The notes under the pieces are model-generated. The model ran no database searches. It saw nothing but the letters and a program-made list of their open reading frames with translations, and had not been told where the DNA came from. DNA of 64,000 nucleotides from AP-15 sp963833745. Its GTDB lineage: Bacteria; Pseudomonadota; Alphaproteobacteria; ATCC43930; CGMCC-115725. This document shows positions 33,675 to 42,685 of the stretch, one piece after another; within the stretch, counting starts at the first letter, position 1; each line of letters opens with the position of its first letter. The position numbers and the translations under genes were made by a program. The DNA is taken from positions 310,001 to 374,000 of the forward strand of contig CAWHZD010000001.1 in the NCBI GenBank assembly GCA_963833745.1. Reading direction: 5' to 3'.

Positions 33675-35891
33675 ATGAAAAACATGTCGCACCGGCGCGC
33701 GATCGCGCTCCATGCCGGCGTCCCAAAGACGCGAAGGCTCAATCTCAACCAACTACTCTGTTGCGTGTTGGCATTGGGTTTTGCTCTCTCCGGTATCCGG
33801 GCGGCGCACGCGCAAGCCGATCCCTTCCAGCGCTACATCATATTTTATAACGACCAGCCGATTACGATCTATCCGGTGATCACCGCTGTCGAATCACAGC
33901 AGGGCGCCGCTTGCGGGACGTCAGGCCTCCTTCGCAGAATCATCGTCAACGCCGGAACCCGAGGCGCAGGTATACCCACTAACGGGACGGTGACAGTGGA
34001 GCTGCCGAAGCTCAAACATTGCTGGTACACCGCTGTCCGAGTTTATCTATTCACTGTCGATCTGACCAAGTTCGAGGCCAAGATCCCCACCGCTCAGCGT
34101 ACGGTTGCCGATAACGCTACCTGGAATCCACCGTTATGCACGCCGGCTAGCGCCTGCTGGTCCGGAACCGCGGTTGATCAGTATCCCCTCGATGCCCCCG
34201 CGCAGCTGTACGAATATACACACATTTCCCAAAACCCGGCTACCGGTGCGCCATTCCCTGATCCGAATGATCCAAACGGCGTCCCGTTGGCGGATATCGA
34301 CGTGTCCTATGTCGATGAGCTGTATTTGCCGGTAGCGTCCAATGTGGACGATGGCGGTGCTACTCCTTACATGGGAACCATTTTGTCCTACACACAGTTC
34401 AACACAGAGACAAAAGAATTCCTCGAACTCACTACCGGAAACAAACCGCTCTGGTCTGAATTTGCCGCCTATACAGCAGCAAATTGGCCTTATAACGTCT
34501 TCAACAACCTGGGATCTCCGCAAACCGACCATATCGTAGGCAAGGATATTGTTGCCGGTGTGAGGATTATACCGCCGGGCATCGATCCGCTTACATCAGA
34601 ATTGTATGACCCGCCTTATACGGGTCCGCGGCAATGCATGGACGTCCCGGCGTGTCCTCAGGTTCCTGGAAACTGTTGCCCGGTGGACAACGGCACCATC
34701 CTCGCCTGCTGCGGCAAGCCGTTGCCTTATCTGCTCTCAAACACCACGAAGACGGCATCCTTGGCGTCTTTGTTCCCTCGGCTCGGCCTCCCCCGCCTCG
34801 ATCTCCGCCGCCTCGATCTCCGCCGCCTCGATCTCCCCCGCGCTGTGGGCGCCGCCGGTGTGGACAACCCTTCGGTCGACGCTCTTGTTGCCAGCTGGAC
34901 CAGCTGGGTCCGAAGCGATCCTTGCGCGAACCTCGCCGCCATCCCTGCTTGGCCCGTTGGCCCGTCACTCGATAAACAACTATTCTGCAGTATGTTCGAA
35001 TCCACGGTACGTTCTGTTTGGAACAGCTTCAAAGATTCCCCGAACACAACGGATCCCAAAACGAAAGAAGTGACCCCCGGTTGCATCAGCTTTACCGACG
35101 CAGCCAAGGACCGGTGCACCGTCAACTCGATCGTCGCCTTTAAGAGCAACGATAAGGGATTGCTGAACGAGCAGGTTCAATCCCTGCTGAGAAACGTTCC
35201 TTATGGCGGCTTCCACGAAACCCGGTGGTCATTTGATAAATTCATCTTGTTTTGGGCGCCTTACGTGAGCCCTTTCAACCTGTTTCCCTATTCCCACTTG
35301 GTTCATAACCCGGTCGACGGCGTCGATGCGCCGGGAGCGTATTCCTTTTCGATCGATGACAAATTTGGCAATTTCGGTGGTCTAGGATCCGGCATTCTCG
35401 TCGAGGTCGGAGGCAACATGCATTTATTGAACCAGAACCCTTATGATCTGTGGGAGCAGTTTCGTGTGTCCTTTGGATCGGGTTGGAACCACGCCACCGT
35501 TTGCGGTCGCCCGTATCCGATCCCGATGAGCTTAGGTTTTGCCGACCCGATTTCGTTTTGGATGAACGGGCAACCTCAAACCCCCTGCAATATCGCCATG
35601 TACAAGGATGCGGCCGAAACCCAGTACGCGAAGTTCGTGGTCGGCGAGGCCTCAAAGACGGTAACCGACATTTATACCGGCCAGACGCAAACGGTCACGC
35701 AGCTAACCTATGACCCGAGCAGCTGCAATTCGAACCTGAGCGCTGTTTGCACCGGGTCCCACCTTGTCTTTACTGCGGTGCCTCAACCGGTCCCCGGCAA
35801 TGACGATCCTGATCCCGGTGAATCGTGGGTCAGTTTGTCGGACGCCGACAAACCGCTCGTGACTCTGGTTGTACCCGCAATAGCACCGTAG
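33675..35891 (+). CDS. large secreted protein of unknown function
   Basis: 738 aa from ATG 33675, with GAGGAG at 33662-33667. The N-terminus is a long Sec-type signal peptide (basic to about 21, hydrophobic LLCCVLALGFALSG, AHAQA near 44-48). The mature part is rich in Tyr, Pro, Thr and Asn; it begins PFQRYIIFYNDQPITIYPVI, has Cys-rich stretches (CMDVPACPQVPGNCCPV) and a GGNMHLLNQNPYDLWEQF block. Around 372-390 an in-frame 15-bp DNA repeat encodes PRLDLRRLDLRRLDLPR. I recognise no catalytic motif; the opening weakly recalls thaumatin/beta-glucanase-type folds. Base use is less GC-rich than its neighbours and it abuts an IS, consistent with transfer. Confidence 0.75.
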   Translation: MKNMSHRRAIALHAGVPKTRRLNLNQLLCCVLALGFALSGIRAAHAQADPFQRYIIFYNDQPITIYPVITAVESQQGAACGTSGLLRRIIVNAGTRGAGIPTNGTVTVELPKLKHCWYTAVRVYLFTVDLTKFEAKIPTAQRTVADNATWNPPLCTPASACWSGTAVDQYPLDAPAQLYEYTHISQNPATGAPFPDPNDPNGVPLADIDVSYVDELYLPVASNVDDGGATPYMGTILSYTQFNTETKEFLELTTGNKPLWSEFAAYTAANWPYNVFNNLGSPQTDHIVGKDIVAGVRIIPPGIDPLTSELYDPPYTGPRQCMDVPACPQVPGNCCPVDNGTILACCGKPLPYLLSNTTKTASLASLFPRLGLPRLDLRRLDLRRLDLPRAVGAAGVDNPSVDALVASWTSWVRSDPCANLAAIPAWPVGPSLDKQLFCSMFESTVRSVWNSFKDSPNTTDPKTKEVTPGCISFTDAAKDRCTVNSIVAFKSNDKGLLNEQVQSLLRNVPYGGFHETRWSFDKFILFWAPYVSPFNLFPYSHLVHNPVDGVDAPGAYSFSIDDKFGNFGGLGSGILVEVGGNMHLLNQNPYDLWEQFRVSFGSGWNHATVCGRPYPIPMSLGFADPISFWMNGQPQTPCNIAMYKDAAETQYAKFVVGEASKTVTDIYTGQTQTVTQLTYDPSSCNSNLSAVCTGSHLVFTAVPQPVPGNDDPDPGESWVSLSDADKPLVTLVVPAIAP
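34796..34846 (+). repeat. 15-bp direct repeat inside the secreted-protein gene
   Basis: CGCCTCGATCTC recurs three times with a 15-bp period, keeping frame and encoding repeated RLDLR units. It is a short coding minisatellite and may vary in copy number between strains. Confidence 0.7.
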
Positions 35892-35973
35892 CCGGGGATG
35901 GCGCGGCGACGGTAACCCATTGCAAACACGCGCGTCATCTTCGGCCGGTCTCTGAGGCGGCGGCTCAAAACCC

Positions 35974-36432
35974 CTATTGCGCCGCTGCCTTGATCGGCAC
36001 CCGCGCTGCGAGTGCGGCGTCGAGTTCTTCGATCGTGCGGCCCCTGTTCTCTATGCCGACGAACAGGAAGGCGACGACCGCGAGCAGGTACCATACGGCA
36101 AAATAGTTGAAGCCCGGAACCAACGCGGTGAGCGTCGCCTTCGGCGCTACGTAGTTGGAGGCGCCGGCGATGACCGCTAGGCCGGCCGGGCCGATGAACT
36201 TGGCGAGGTTCGAGCAACCGTAGACGAGGCCGAAACCGCTGGCCCGCAATTGCGCGGGCCACAGCTCCGCCAGGTACGGGAAGACGACCGAGAAGCTGCC
36301 GTTCGCGAAAAAGCTGTGCAACATCAACAGCAAGAAAAACATCGACGCGGTGCCGACATAGACGTCGTGCAGGTAGCCGGCGAGCGCCATAGCACCACCC
36401 GCCGCAATGGAGAGCAGGACCCCGGCGGGCGC
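35974..36432 (-). pseudogene. MFS transporter C-terminal remnant
   Basis: Reading on the minus strand, GVLLSIAAGGAMALAGYL leads into MFFLLLMLHSFFANGSFSVV, PYLAELWPAQLRASGFGLVY, GPAGLAVIAG and the tail VGIENRGRTIEELDAA. This is the last third of a sugar/metabolite-type MFS permease, ending in a proper TAG. Upstream of about 36432 the similarity stops abruptly, so the first two thirds are missing and the gene is dead. Confidence 0.75.
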
Positions 36433-36512
36433 ATGCTGCCGTTCCGATCCGGATGGAGGATGTCGCGGCTGCGGCGTGCTGTAGTGTCCGAACTCTCGGG
36501 TCGGTATCCCGC

Positions 36513-36790
36513 CGGTTCCGCGACATCACGCCGCTCGCGGCTCTCCATGCGATACGGCTGGACCAGGCGCATGCCGAGCTAAACTCGGCGCCATAGGCGG
36601 CTCAGTCGTCGAGGTCGCACGCCGCTACGGCTTCACCAATCCTGGGCGATTCACCGCGGCTTGTCGCCGACGCTTCGGAGAAGCGCCGACGAGACGGCCA
36701 GACGCGGCTCCGCGATCTTGCTCTCGGTTATGCTTGCCGTTCTCTGAGCATCCTCGGCGTCTTCTTCCGAGGCGCCTCGCTCGCAATTGA
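36513..36790 (+). pseudogene. AraC-family regulator C-terminal remnant, frameshifted
   Basis: The + strand encodes RFRDITPLAALHAIRLDQAH then AELNSAP in one frame up to a TAG at 36594. In the next frame, from 36596, it continues GGSVVEVARRYGFTNPGRFT and AACRRRFGEAPT. Together they make the two helix-turn-helix motifs of an AraC DNA-binding domain, broken by a frameshift and lacking any N-terminal domain. It lies next to the MFS remnant, so this is probably a decayed regulator/transporter locus. Confidence 0.65.
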
Positions 36791-36886
36791 TGTCGAGATG
36801 TGAACTCGAATGGTCGGCGGATAAGAACGCGTTCAACATTAAACGGTGATAAAATCGCGCAAGGCCGTCCAACCGAGAGCGCTAAC

Positions 36887-37876
36887 ATGACCGATGTCGC
36901 CCGCTCGCTCTGTCCGATCAACTCGCTGGCGGTCGACGTCGTCACCGACGACGTCAGCGACAATTACGTCAGCAAGACGCTGTTCGCGGTCTCGGAGTTC
37001 GCCAACATCGTCCGCGCCGGCGCCAAGACGTTGTCGGGCGAGGCGCTGCTCTGCGCCAATCTCGGCTTTGGCTGCCGGCTGGTGTCCAACGCCGGCGGCG
37101 TGGGTCACACGATGCTGTTCGACACCGGCCCGGAAGGCGCCATCTTCGTCCGCAACTGCGCCAATCTCGGCATCGCGCTGGACGAAATCGAATGCATCGC
37201 CGTCAGCCACGGTCATTGGGACCACATGGGCGCCTTGCCCGCGACATTGGACGCGATCCGCGAGCAAGGCGGAAAAACCACGGTCCACGTCAACCCCGGG
37301 ATGTTCGACGAGCGCGCGATCCGGCTCGCCGGCGGGACGGTCGTGCCAGCAGCGAAAGTCCCGACTCCGGCCGAGATGGCGGCGCTGGGGGCGACGGTGG
37401 TCAACGACCCGGCGCCGCGGTTGTTGCTCGACCGGCATTTTTTCTACAGCGGCGAAATCCCGCGGCTGAGCGCCTTTGAAAAGGGCCGCACCGATCATTT
37501 GAGCCGCATCGACCCGCAAGCGCCGTGGCAGCCCGATCCGTTGCTGCTCGACGAGCGCATGCTGGTCGTGCACGTCAAATCGTTGGGGCTGATCGTGTTG
37601 AGCGCCTGCTCGCATGCCGGGATCGTCAATGTCTGCACCGAGGTGCGCACGCTGTTTCCCGACATTCCGATCCACTGCGTGATCGGCGGCCTGCATCTCG
37701 GCGGGGTCATGGAGCGGGTCATTCCCGACACCGTCGACGGGCTGCGGCCGTTCGCGATCCCGCACATCATTACCGGCCATTGCACCGGCTGGCGTGCCCT
37801 GCACGCGCTGGCCAACGCCTTTGGCGACGCCGTCAGCCAGTCGGCGGTGGGCACGACCTACACTTTTGCCGCCTGA
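36887..37876 (+). CDS. MBL-fold metallo-hydrolase (dihydropterin-synthase-like subgroup)
   Basis: 329 aa from ATG 36887 (MTDVARSLCPINSLAVDVVT). Metallo-beta-lactamase motif SHGHWDHMGALPATL, then the late VLSACSHAGIVNVC and CVIGGLHLGGV and HIITGHCTGWRA. The CSHAGIVN and GGLHL motifs are those of the MJ0936/Tflp-like group, annotated as dihydropterin ribofuranosylaminobenzene phosphate synthase-related. The real substrate is unknown. It stands alone between gene remnants and a repeat element. Confidence 0.85.
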   Translation: MTDVARSLCPINSLAVDVVTDDVSDNYVSKTLFAVSEFANIVRAGAKTLSGEALLCANLGFGCRLVSNAGGVGHTMLFDTGPEGAIFVRNCANLGIALDEIECIAVSHGHWDHMGALPATLDAIREQGGKTTVHVNPGMFDERAIRLAGGTVVPAAKVPTPAEMAALGATVVNDPAPRLLLDRHFFYSGEIPRLSAFEKGRTDHLSRIDPQAPWQPDPLLLDERMLVVHVKSLGLIVLSACSHAGIVNVCTEVRTLFPDIPIHCVIGGLHLGGVMERVIPDTVDGLRPFAIPHIITGHCTGWRALHALANAFGDAVSQSAVGTTYTFAA

Positions 37877-37915
37877 AGGTGTCAAATTGGGTTCCGTTCT
37901 ATCGACATCTTACGG

Positions 37916-38017
37916 GTCATTCCCGCGAATGCGGGAGCCCAGGGACCCAAGGATTTCGCGGTTGCCCCCGGTTCACGCCAGGGGCAGGCTCTGGGGCCCC
38001 GCTTGCGCGGGGGTGAC
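37916..38017. repeat. paired REP-type palindromes (BIME-like)
   Basis: The left unit (37916-37942, GTCATTCCCGCGAATGCGGG then AGCCCAG) and the reverse complement of the right unit (37991-38017, GTCACCCCCGCGCAAGCGGG then GCCCCAG) are near-identical. Each can fold on itself and they are inverted relative to each other around about 48 bp. Such GTCATTCCCGC-type units are dispersed in many proteobacterial genomes. It fills most of the 197-bp gap before the CobW gene. Confidence 0.75.
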
Positions 38018-38073
38018 GGCCAGGAAATTCGCATTTTCGGCTTCGTCCCAAGCGCGGTTCTGACGTGCCGCCG

Positions 38074-39024
38074 ATGGCAGACGAAGCCCGCCTGCCGGTC
38101 ACGATCGTCACCGGCTTTCTCGGCAGCGGCAAGACGACGCTCGTCAACCACATCCTGGCGCACCGGACCGGCGTCAAGATTGCGGTCATGGTCAACGAGA
38201 TCGGCGACATCGCGATCGACGGTGATTTGATCATCGGTGCCGGCGACGGCATGGTCGAGCTCGCCAATGGCTGCATCTGCTGCTCGATCAACAACGATTT
38301 GGTCGATGCGATCTTTCGGGTGCTGCAGCGCGAGCCGCGGGTCGAATACCTGATCGTCGAAACGACCGGTCTCGCCGATCCGCTGCCGGTTGTGCTGACC
38401 TTTCTACGCACGGAATTCCGCTCGGGCGTCCGCGTCGACTCGATTGTTGCGCTTGCCGATGCCGAAAGCTTCAGCCTCGATCTGTTCGACAGCAAGGCCG
38501 CGTTGAACCAGCTGCGCTACGCCGATTTCGTGCTGCTGAACAAATGTGACGTCGCGGCGCCGCAACGGGCGGATGCGGTCGAAGAAAAAATCCGTGAGCT
38601 CGCCGAGGGCGCTCGAATCGTGCGCACCATCCGCGCTCGAGTCCCGTTAGCGCTGATCCTCGGCGTCGGAGCGTTCGCGGCCGACCGCCGGCTCCGCGAA
38701 CATGGCCACGATCATATCGCCGCCGACGGCTTCGACGCCGTGTCGTTTGCCAGCGATCGGAATTTCTCGGCCGACGGGTTCCAGGGCTTTCTCCAAGGTC
38801 TGCCGGCGAATGTGTTTCGGGCAAAGGGTGTGCTGGCGATCGACGGCAGCAGCCGCCGGCAACTGTTTCATCTTGTCGGACGCCGCTTCACCTTGGACGA
38901 GGCGCCGGCCGAGCTGACCGGCGGCAGCCGCCTGGTGTTGATCGGCCAAGATCTCGATGCCGCGCGATTGCGGGCGCAACTCGCCGCCTGCCTGACGACG
39001 CCCGTCACTCCGGCGCCGGAATAG
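38074..39024 (+). CDS. CobW/G3E-family GTPase (metal chaperone type)
   Basis: 316 aa from ATG 38074; a GTG three codons earlier is possible. Walker A GFLGSGKTTLVNHIL near 14-28, the GCICC metal-binding CxCC motif, ETTGLADPLPV and NKCD (LLNKCDVAAP), then the C-terminal CobW domain (NVFRAKGVLAIDGSS). These proteins insert Zn, Co or other metals into clients. The target here is not evident. Confidence 0.92.
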   Translation: MADEARLPVTIVTGFLGSGKTTLVNHILAHRTGVKIAVMVNEIGDIAIDGDLIIGAGDGMVELANGCICCSINNDLVDAIFRVLQREPRVEYLIVETTGLADPLPVVLTFLRTEFRSGVRVDSIVALADAESFSLDLFDSKAALNQLRYADFVLLNKCDVAAPQRADAVEEKIRELAEGARIVRTIRARVPLALILGVGAFAADRRLREHGHDHIAADGFDAVSFASDRNFSADGFQGFLQGLPANVFRAKGVLAIDGSSRRQLFHLVGRRFTLDEAPAELTGGSRLVLIGQDLDAARLRAQLAACLTTPVTPAPE

Positions 39025-39633
39025 CGAGCGACCACACAAAAAGCACACAGCTCGCCGCGACCGGCAACCATGCGACCGCCGCCCCGATCCGCATCTGGGC
39101 GGCGCCGGCCGTAATCGCGCCGGCGATCAGCCCCACCCAGCCCAACGCCTGCGCGAGCCAGCCCATCCATCGGCGCGCCCGGCGAGAAAATCGCCAAGCC
39201 CTTGGCCGAACCTGACCAATGTCCCGGTCACGAATGTCAGGCTGACCGTGATGTTCCCGGCGCGATGCATCGCGGCGTTCAACGCGCCCATCGCCAGGAC
39301 CATCGGAACCGGCGCCGAATCAAAAATCGCCGCCGCCGCGAGCAGCACCGCAACCGCGGCGAGCACGGCGGTCAGATGCCGGCGGCCGGCGACATGCGCG
39401 GTCAGCTGGCCGCCGGCGGCGCCCACGACGAACAGCGCGATCAGGATCAGGATCGGACCCGCTTCGGCAAAGCTGCCTCGCCCGACTGCCACGGCAAACT
39501 GGGTGCTGTTGCCACTCATGTAGGAAACGAACAAATGGTGGAGGCGAATAAAGCCGATCGCATCGACCATGCCGGCGAGCCCCGCCAGCAGCATCGCAAG
39601 CAGCAGCCCGCGCCGGCGCTCAGCCTTTGCCAT
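39005..39633 (-). pseudogene. DUF1275 (YoaK-type) membrane protein with a one-base deletion
   Basis: ATG 39633 opens MAKAERRRGLLLAMLLAGLA with the family motifs FVSYMSGNSTQFAVAVG and ALNAAMHRAGNITVSLTFVT then GTLVRFGQGLGDFLAG. Near 39171-39183 the frame is lost. Inserting one base there restores RRWMGWLAQALGWVGLIAGA, ITAGAAQMRIGAAVAW and a final hydrophobic helix to TGA 39005. The 629-nt span is one base short of 209 codons plus stop. Either a recent lesion or a sequencing deletion in a GC run. Its 3' end overlaps the CobW gene by 20 bp, convergently. Confidence 0.8.
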
Positions 39634-39968
39634 GTTGCCCTCCCTGACCGTCGGCAGTCACCTCGGCGATCTCCTCACTTGTCGCTCCCGCCGTCGCTTT
39701 TGCACGCAACCGGAATGCGGCGTGACAATCCGCGTCGATCGGCGATTGCTGGACTACCCTTGTCGTCGGGGTACGCGAATACCATTTCGGAGATTATCGC
39801 AGGCGTGGACCACCGCTTCCGTTGCTCGCTTGTCGGGATCGGGGTTCGCCTGATGGCGGGTACTTCGGCCGCGGGATCGCACCCGGTGGAATTAACCGGC
39901 TGCTGTCGTGTTGGTACAAGCGGCCCAGGCCACGATCAGCGCTTGAGCAGATTGACACGGGTGAAGGC
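39634..39968. other. 335-bp intergenic region
   Basis: The gap lies between divergent DUF1275 and XRE-regulator genes, so it should hold both promoters. I see no box pair strong enough to call, no repeat and no RNA gene. Open frames across it are shadows. Confidence 0.4.
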
Positions 39969-40340
39969 ATGGCAAAGCCAAAGAGGGGGCGGTCGACCGC
40001 CACCATCGACGATCATGTCGGTGGACGTATTCGCGAGCGCCGCATCATGCTGGGGCTGACGCAGCAGCAGCTGGCCGAGATGATCGGCGTCACCTACCAG
40101 CAGGCGCATAAATACGAGCGCGGCATCAATCGCGTTTCGGCCGGCAGGTTATTCGAGATCGCTCGCGCGCTGAGCGCCCCGATCAGCTATTTCTACGAAG
40201 GCATCGGCCAGGAAGGCCCGCGCCAGATCACGCCGCATCAGCGCATGCTGCTCGAGATCGCGCGCAATTTCGCCGAGATCCGGAACGAAAAGCACCAGGA
40301 GGCGGTGAGCCAGCTCGCCCGCGCGCTGGCGACTCGATGA
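39969..40340 (+). CDS. XRE-family helix-turn-helix regulator
   Basis: 123 aa from ATG 39969 (MAKPKRGRSTATIDDHVGGR) with GAAGG upstream. HTH of Cro/CI type: RRIMLGLTQQQLAEMIGVTY followed by QQAHKYERGINRVSAGRLFE, then PISYFYEGI and a short helical tail. It is a paralogue of the XRE protein at 52059-52520, with the same layout. It acts as a cytoplasmic DNA-binding protein; targets unknown. Confidence 0.9.
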   Translation: MAKPKRGRSTATIDDHVGGRIRERRIMLGLTQQQLAEMIGVTYQQAHKYERGINRVSAGRLFEIARALSAPISYFYEGIGQEGPRQITPHQRMLLEIARNFAEIRNEKHQEAVSQLARALATR

Positions 40341-40361
40341 TCCGGGCGCCCCGCGGGGCGG

Positions 40362-40909
40362 TCACGCTTTCGGCAGCGGGAATTCGTCGAGATAGGCGAG
40401 GTATTCGTCCTCGACATCGATTTGTACTGCCGCCGTCAGGCGGACCAAGCCGTTGTAGTAGGCGATGGTGATCAGCAGGTCGGCCAGGCGCTCGTCGTCG
40501 AGGCCTTGACGAAGCGCGCCAAAGGTTTCGTCCGAAATTTCGAGGTCTCGGGTGAGCTCGCGCGCCGCGCGCAGCACGGCCTTGGCCAGCGGATCGAGAG
40601 CGGTCGGCTGTCCGGCGGTTTCGTCGGCGATGGCGCGGATGTCGTCGTCGGAGACCTCAAAGTCGCGGCTGATCCTGATGTGGTGCGAATATTCGTAGGC
40701 CGCACGGCAGATGTAGCTGACCTGGAGGATTGCCATTTCCCGCAGGCGCGGATCAAGCCGGCTGCCGTCGCGGATGTATCGCGCCAGTTGAGGCTGCGCG
40801 CCGCGCGCGGGCTGTGCGCCAGCAGCCGATAAAGGTTGATGTTGCGCGCCAGCAGATCCTGGTGCTCCGGCAGAAGATCGGATTTGTCGAGATACGGCAG
40901 GCGCGCCAT
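40362..40909 (-). pseudogene. carboxymuconolactone decarboxylase-family protein with a one-base deletion
   Basis: ATG 40909 starts MARLPYLDKSDLLPEHQDLL and reads to RAARSLNW. Around 40778-40787 the frame breaks. Adding one base restores YIRDGSRLDPRLREMAILQV, SYICRAAYEYSHHIRISRDF and the end VDEFPLPKA-like YLDEFPLPKA. The span of 548 nt is one base short of 183 codons. AhpD/CMD fold proteins have peroxidase or decarboxylase roles; the usual CxxC is replaced here by CRAAYEYSHH, as in the group annotated only by family. Confidence 0.8.
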
Positions 40910-41011
40910 CGCAGGTTGCTCCGTTCTGCCCGGGTCGTCTGTAATACGACGTTTCTGCGGCTTTTGCTGCCCCCCTCCGCGAGCTGACCGCCGTCCGTCG
41001 CGGCCAAGAAT

Positions 41012-41980
41012 TTATTGGCCGGCAAGGCGGGCGACGACAGGGGCGAGGGCGTCCAGGTAGGCTTCATGGATGACGTAGTAAGAAATGCCCCAGCGCCGCC
41101 GGCGGTCCTCTAAATCGTCGACCATCTGCTCTACGGTTCCGATCAGCACATAGGGACTCTGCAGAATTTCATCGGCATGGAACTGGGTCAGTCGGCGCGT
41201 CAGCTCCTCGGCCGCCCGATGGTGATCGGTGGTGACGACAACTTGTTGCACCAGCGCGTTCAGCTCCAGGTCTGCTAGTCGTTCGCCGGCGATCTCGCGC
41301 ACGAGCCGCACCCGATCGTCGACCCCTGAGACCCTCGATCCCGAAAGATCCGGCGGCTTGGCGCCACCGCCGCGGAACGTGATGCCTGAGAGACCGACGA
41401 TATCAGCTTCGCGCGCGGCCAAGCTGAGCAGACGCCGGCCATTGCCGCCGATCAGAAGGGGTGGGTGCGGTTTCTGGACGGGGGCGGGCGCTATGGTGTG
41501 GCTCTTCACCTTATAGTGCCGGCCGGTAAACGTAACCTGTTCTCCGTTGAGCAGACTTTTGATTACGGTGGTCGCCTCCTCCAGACGCTCGACCCTCGCG
41601 CGCCCCGCATCGAAGCGCAGTCCCACCTGATCATACTCGGATTGTATGCTGCCGGCGCCCAAGCCGAGCTGAAGCCGTCCGTCTGTCAAGAGATCGACCG
41701 TTGCAGCTTCACGCGCCACGAGCACCGGATGGCGGAAGTCGTTGTTGAGCACGTTCGTGCCAATCCGAAGGCGGCTTGTGGCCTCCGCGGCGCTGACTAG
41801 TGCCGGCATCGGAGATATCAGGTCGGTGAGATGATCGGGAACGGTCAGCGTGTCGTAGCCGAGCGCCTCGATTTTACGGGCCTTCTCCACCCATTCACGC
41901 CGCGACCCCGCGCGCCCGACGCTCACACCGAACCGAAACCGCCTCGTCTCGAATTCATCGTTCCCGACGCCCGCGCTCAT
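41012..41980 (-). CDS. LLM-class flavin-dependent oxidoreductase (F420-type subgroup)
   Basis: 322 aa. Bacterial-luciferase-like TIM barrel: RFRFGVSVGRAGSRREWVEK, ALGYDTLTVPDHLTDLISPM, RIGTNVLNNDFRHPVLVARE, LTDGRLQLGLGAGSIQSEYD and HPPLLIGGNGRRLLSLAARE. The pattern matches the TIGR03621-like subgroup annotated as F420-dependent. It would oxidise or reduce a small organic substrate with FMN or F420; which one cannot be told. Same strand as the TetR gene upstream (67 bp gap). Confidence 0.88.
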   Translation of the reverse strand: MSAGVGNDEFETRRFRFGVSVGRAGSRREWVEKARKIEALGYDTLTVPDHLTDLISPMPALVSAAEATSRLRIGTNVLNNDFRHPVLVAREAATVDLLTDGRLQLGLGAGSIQSEYDQVGLRFDAGRARVERLEEATTVIKSLLNGEQVTFTGRHYKVKSHTIAPAPVQKPHPPLLIGGNGRRLLSLAAREADIVGLSGITFRGGGAKPPDLSGSRVSGVDDRVRLVREIAGERLADLELNALVQQVVVTTDHHRAAEELTRRLTQFHADEILQSPYVLIGTVEQMVDDLEDRRRRWGISYYVIHEAYLDALAPVVARLAGQ

Positions 41981-42047
41981 TTGCGCCCCCTGTTATCTCC
42001 TACACCATACCGGTCGAAAATGTTCTCGGTGTGATCGCCGCGCGCTC

Positions 42048-42659
42048 TCACCCGACCGCAATGCCCGACAAACCGAGTGGAACCTGGATGTGCGCGGCGA
42101 TCAATGCCCGGCCGGCATCGGCGACGGTTTGCGCCGGACCGTTGGGGCCGAGGCTCTGGCCGATAGCGTAGGCGCCGTCGATCAACAATTGCAATTGCTG
42201 GGCGAGGAGATCGGGATCGCGGACCCCGGCGGCCTCGCCGAGCGCGTGCAGCCGGGAGCGGACGGCGCGCTTGTTGGCGAGGATCACCGCGCGCGCCGGG
42301 TGATCGGGCTCGGGAAACTCGGTGTTGGTGTTCAGAAACGGGCAACCCCGCCACAGCGGGTGCGTGACCCTGGTCGCGACCATGTCGAGGATCGCCCCCA
42401 GCTGCGCCCGCGGATCGTCCGGGCACGTCCCCTCGGCACGCTCCCAGCGCTGCCAGAACGCCCGGTTGCGCTCTTCGAGCCAGGCGGTGACGAGGGCGTC
42501 CTTTGACGCGAAATTGCGGTAGAGGCTCATCTTGGCGACGCCCGAGCGAGCGATGATCGCATCGATGCCAACCGCACGGATGCCGTCGCGGTAGAACATC
42601 TCCGCGGCGGTTTCGAGAATCCGCTCGCGCACCGGTTTTTTGTCATCGGACCCGATCAT
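42048..42659 (-). CDS. TetR/AcrR-family transcriptional regulator
   Basis: 203 aa from ATG 42659 (MIGSDDKKPVRERILETAAE). HTH at about 25-45: GIRAVGIDAIIARSGVAKMS followed by LYRNFASKDALV. The ligand domain has HPLWRGCPFLNTNTEFPEPD and a Cys. It is divergent from the MFS gene at 42749 and a palindrome lies between them, so it most likely represses that transporter and itself. Confidence 0.92.
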   Translation of the reverse strand: MIGSDDKKPVRERILETAAEMFYRDGIRAVGIDAIIARSGVAKMSLYRNFASKDALVTAWLEERNRAFWQRWERAEGTCPDDPRAQLGAILDMVATRVTHPLWRGCPFLNTNTEFPEPDHPARAVILANKRAVRSRLHALGEAAGVRDPDLLAQQLQLLIDGAYAIGQSLGPNGPAQTVADAGRALIAAHIQVPLGLSGIAVG

Positions 42660-42685
42660 CCGGCCTTCCCGCCTTGCCGCTCTTC

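Noticed and set aside
36800..36886. 29-residue N-terminal extension of the MBL hydrolase
   Set aside because: No conserved sequence; the ATG at 36887 gives the natural family start.
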